Shown here: positions 5,683-7,032 of the stretch, piece by piece
How positions within the stretch are numbered: position 1 is the first letter of the stretch
Layout of the letters: every line of letters begins with the position of its first letter
From: Phycisphaerales bacterium
GTDB taxonomy: Bacteria; Planctomycetota; Phycisphaerae; SM23-33
Reading direction: 5' to 3'
Assembly: GCA_003485185.1 (NCBI GenBank)
Contig: DNAS01000033.1
Location: forward strand, 4,268 to 11,299
Length of the DNA: 7,032 nucleotides
Notes under the pieces: generated by a model
Told to the model about the DNA's origin: nothing
Databases searched by the model: none
The model's input: the letters and a program-made list of their open reading frames with translations, nothing else
Program-made: the position numbers and the translations under genes

Positions 5683-6639
5683 ATGGCCAAGAGGGATTAT
5701 TACGACGTGCTGGGCGTCCGGCGCGACGCCACCGCGGACCAGGTCAAGGCCGCGTACCGCAAGCTCGCCCGCAAGGTCCACCCCGACGTGAACAAGGCGG
5801 CGGACGCGCCGGCGAAGTTCAGGGAGGCCACCGAGGCCTACGAGGTGCTCTCCGACGCCCAGAAGCGCAAAACGTACGACCAGTTCGGGCACGCGGCGTT
5901 CGAGGCGCAGGGCGGGCCGGGGCCCGGCGGGGCGCGGACCTACACCTGGACGGGCACGGACGGGGGCTTCGACTTCGCGGACTTCTTCGGCGGCGGCCGG
6001 GGCGGGTTCATGGGCATGAGCCTCGACGAGATCCTCGAGGCGCTCGGCGGCGCCCGCCCCGGACGCGCCCGCCGGCGCGAGTCCGCGCAGCGCGGCGGCG
6101 ACGTCGAATACCACCTCACGCTCGACTTCCTCGACGCCGTCCGCGGAACCACCACCGCGCTGCGGCTCCAGCGCGAGGACCAGCCCGGCCGGAGCGAGAC
6201 CCTGCACGTCAAGATTCCGCCCGGCGTGAAGGACGGCTCGCGCGTGCGCATCCGCGGGAAGGGCGGCATCGGCCCGGGCGGAAGCGGCGATTTGTACATT
6301 GTCACGCACATTCGCGAGCATCCTTATTTTCGCCGCGAGGGCGACGACATCTACGTGGACCTGCCGGTCAGCCCCTCCGAAGCCGCCGCGGGCGCCAAGA
6401 TCGACGTGCCGACCCTCGACGGCATGACGACGCTCTCCGTGCCGCCCGGGACCAGCGGGCCCACGCGCCTGCGGCTGCGGGGCAAGGGCGTCGCCCGCGC
6501 CGGCGCGCCGCGCGGCGACCAGTATGTCGTCGTTCGCGTCGTCGTGCCGAAGAAGGCCTCGACGCGAGGACTCGAACTGCTGCGAGAATTCGACCAGGCC
6601 GAGCATTTCAACCCCCGGGAGAACGCCCCATGGAAATAG
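5683..6639 (+). CDS. DnaJ/CbpA-type co-chaperone without zinc finger
   Basis: A 318-residue Hsp40 of the type II (class B) layout. The J domain covers about 4-70 with the HPD motif at 33-35, which stimulates the ATPase of DnaK. A Gly/Phe-rich stretch (about 76-125) follows. Then come two substrate-binding beta domains: CTD-I from about 136 (QRGGDVEYHLTLDF, IPPGVKDGSRVRI) and CTD-II from about 213 (HPYFRREGDDIYVDLP to the VVPKK end). The four CxxCxGxG zinc motifs of canonical DnaJ are absent, so it is closer to CbpA than to DnaJ. No dnaK or grpE is adjacent. A promoter directly abuts the ATG and no Shine-Dalgarno is seen, so translation is probably leaderless. The last 10 nt overlap the next gene. 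The family is certain; choosing dnaJ or cbpA as a name is not. Confidence 0.94.
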   Translation: MAKRDYYDVLGVRRDATADQVKAAYRKLARKVHPDVNKAADAPAKFREATEAYEVLSDAQKRKTYDQFGHAAFEAQGGPGPGGARTYTWTGTDGGFDFADFFGGGRGGFMGMSLDEILEALGGARPGRARRRESAQRGGDVEYHLTLDFLDAVRGTTTALRLQREDQPGRSETLHVKIPPGVKDGSRVRIRGKGGIGPGGSGDLYIVTHIREHPYFRREGDDIYVDLPVSPSEAAAGAKIDVPTLDGMTTLSVPPGTSGPTRLRLRGKGVARAGAPRGDQYVVVRVVVPKKASTRGLELLREFDQAEHFNPRENAPWK

Positions 6640-6986
6640 ACCGCCCGGCGAGAGGTTTTCGGACTGTCAGCTTCGTCGTGACGGTGGCCGGGCTGGCCGT
6701 CATCATCGTCACGCTGGGCGTGATGGTCGTGCTGGCCACCGGGCGCGCCGCCGGCGAGACCGACGAGCCCACGCGCGACGGGCTCGTCCGCCTGGCGTAC
6801 GTCAGCATGGTGCTGCTGGGGCTGGCCGTCGTGCTGCTGGGCTGGGTGGTCGCGCGGCACCTGGGCCGGCGGATGCGCTCGATCCAGCGCGACCTCCACC
6901 ACGAGCCCACGCCGTACGTCGACGCCTGGTCCGAAGCAGGCCGGCGCGCCAAGGCGCCCGAAGAGGATTCGGAATCCGAGAGATGA
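6630..6986 (+). CDS. Small two-helix membrane protein of unknown function
   Basis: A 118-residue protein not recognised as any named family. Two strongly hydrophobic segments (about 12-37 and 54-75) are joined by a short acidic loop. Arginines precede the first helix (R5, R8, R11) and follow the second (R76, R80, R81, R85), so both termini are predicted cytoplasmic. The C-terminal tail is charged and ends acidic (EEDSESER). GGGAG (6617-6621) lies 8 nt before the ATG, and the reading frame overlaps the end of the J-protein gene by 10 nt, indicating co-transcription and probable translational coupling. The overlap, Shine-Dalgarno and membrane pattern make it a real gene rather than a chance frame. 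A link to membrane-associated chaperone work is only suggested by position. Confidence 0.78.
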   Translation: MEIDRPARGFRTVSFVVTVAGLAVIIVTLGVMVVLATGRAAGETDEPTRDGLVRLAYVSMVLLGLAVVLLGWVVARHLGRRMRSIQRDLHHEPTPYVDAWSEAGRRAKAPEEDSESER

Positions 6987-6992
6987 AAGACC

Positions 6993-7028
6993 GTGTTCCG
7001 TGTTCCCGGTTCCCTTGTTCCGTGTTCC
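6993..7028. repeat. Degenerate 7-8 bp GTGTTCC tandem repeat at window end
   Basis: Five consecutive units of the form KKGTTCC/GTGTTCCC (7, 8, 7, 7 and 7 bp) begin 6 nt after the TGA of the last gene and run to within 4 nt of the window edge, so the array may continue. The complementary strand reads GGAACAC-like units, sharing a GAACA core with the repeat at 25-106. Function unknown. Confidence 0.65.
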
Positions 7029-7032
7029 TTCT

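Noticed and set aside
5269..6606. Long - strand frame opposite the J-protein gene and the end of pilC
   Set aside because: No motif or Shine-Dalgarno, and it crosses the promoter region and two conserved genes.

Overview
The window is about 7 kb of GC-rich bacterial chromosome, and every gene in it reads on the + strand. Six protein genes are well supported, plus one small membrane-protein gene. There is no rRNA, tRNA, transposase, phage gene or CRISPR array. The host is a Gram-negative-type bacterium with a type IV pilus or type II secretion assembly machine. GC content, a probable leaderless mRNA and odd short-period intergenic repeats are compatible with a Planctomycetota-like lineage, but this is a guess that a taxonomic search would have to settle.

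Layout. Positions 1-191 are non-coding and hold an imperfect palindrome built from 8-bp repeats, followed by a weak leader hairpin. Positions 192-5581 look like one tightly packed operon: a single-domain response regulator, a soluble PocR-like/GAF/HD-GYP protein (predicted cyclic-di-GMP phosphodiesterase), a single-domain STAS protein, a PilB/GspE-family assembly ATPase and a PilC/GspF-family inner-membrane platform protein. Gene-to-gene distances are 12, -4, 27 and 6 nt. Positions 5582-5682 carry 7-bp purine-rich repeats, a GC-rich hairpin and a sigma70-like promoter. The predicted start of that transcript falls on the ATG of the next gene. Positions 5683-6986 hold a second, two-gene unit: a zinc-finger-less DnaJ/CbpA-type co-chaperone overlapping a small two-helix membrane protein of unknown function. 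Positions 6987-7032 are another short-period repeat.

How the genes may work together (inference). The first three genes are signalling parts and the next two are motor parts. A phosphorylated receiver, a c-di-GMP-degrading enzyme with a cysteine-rich sensor domain, and a STAS switch protein sit upstream of an ATPase whose N-terminus belongs to the MshEN family, some members of which bind c-di-GMP. A simple model is that the first three genes set local c-di-GMP or protein-protein input to the PilB-like motor. No histidine kinase, diguanylate cyclase, anti-sigma-type kinase, PP2C phosphatase, pilin, PilT or secretin is visible here, so those partners must be elsewhere.

The most unusual observations are the signalling-motor cassette itself, the probable leaderless J-protein mRNA, and the finding that each of the three non-coding stretches over 30 bp holds a different degenerate 7-8 bp tandem repeat.
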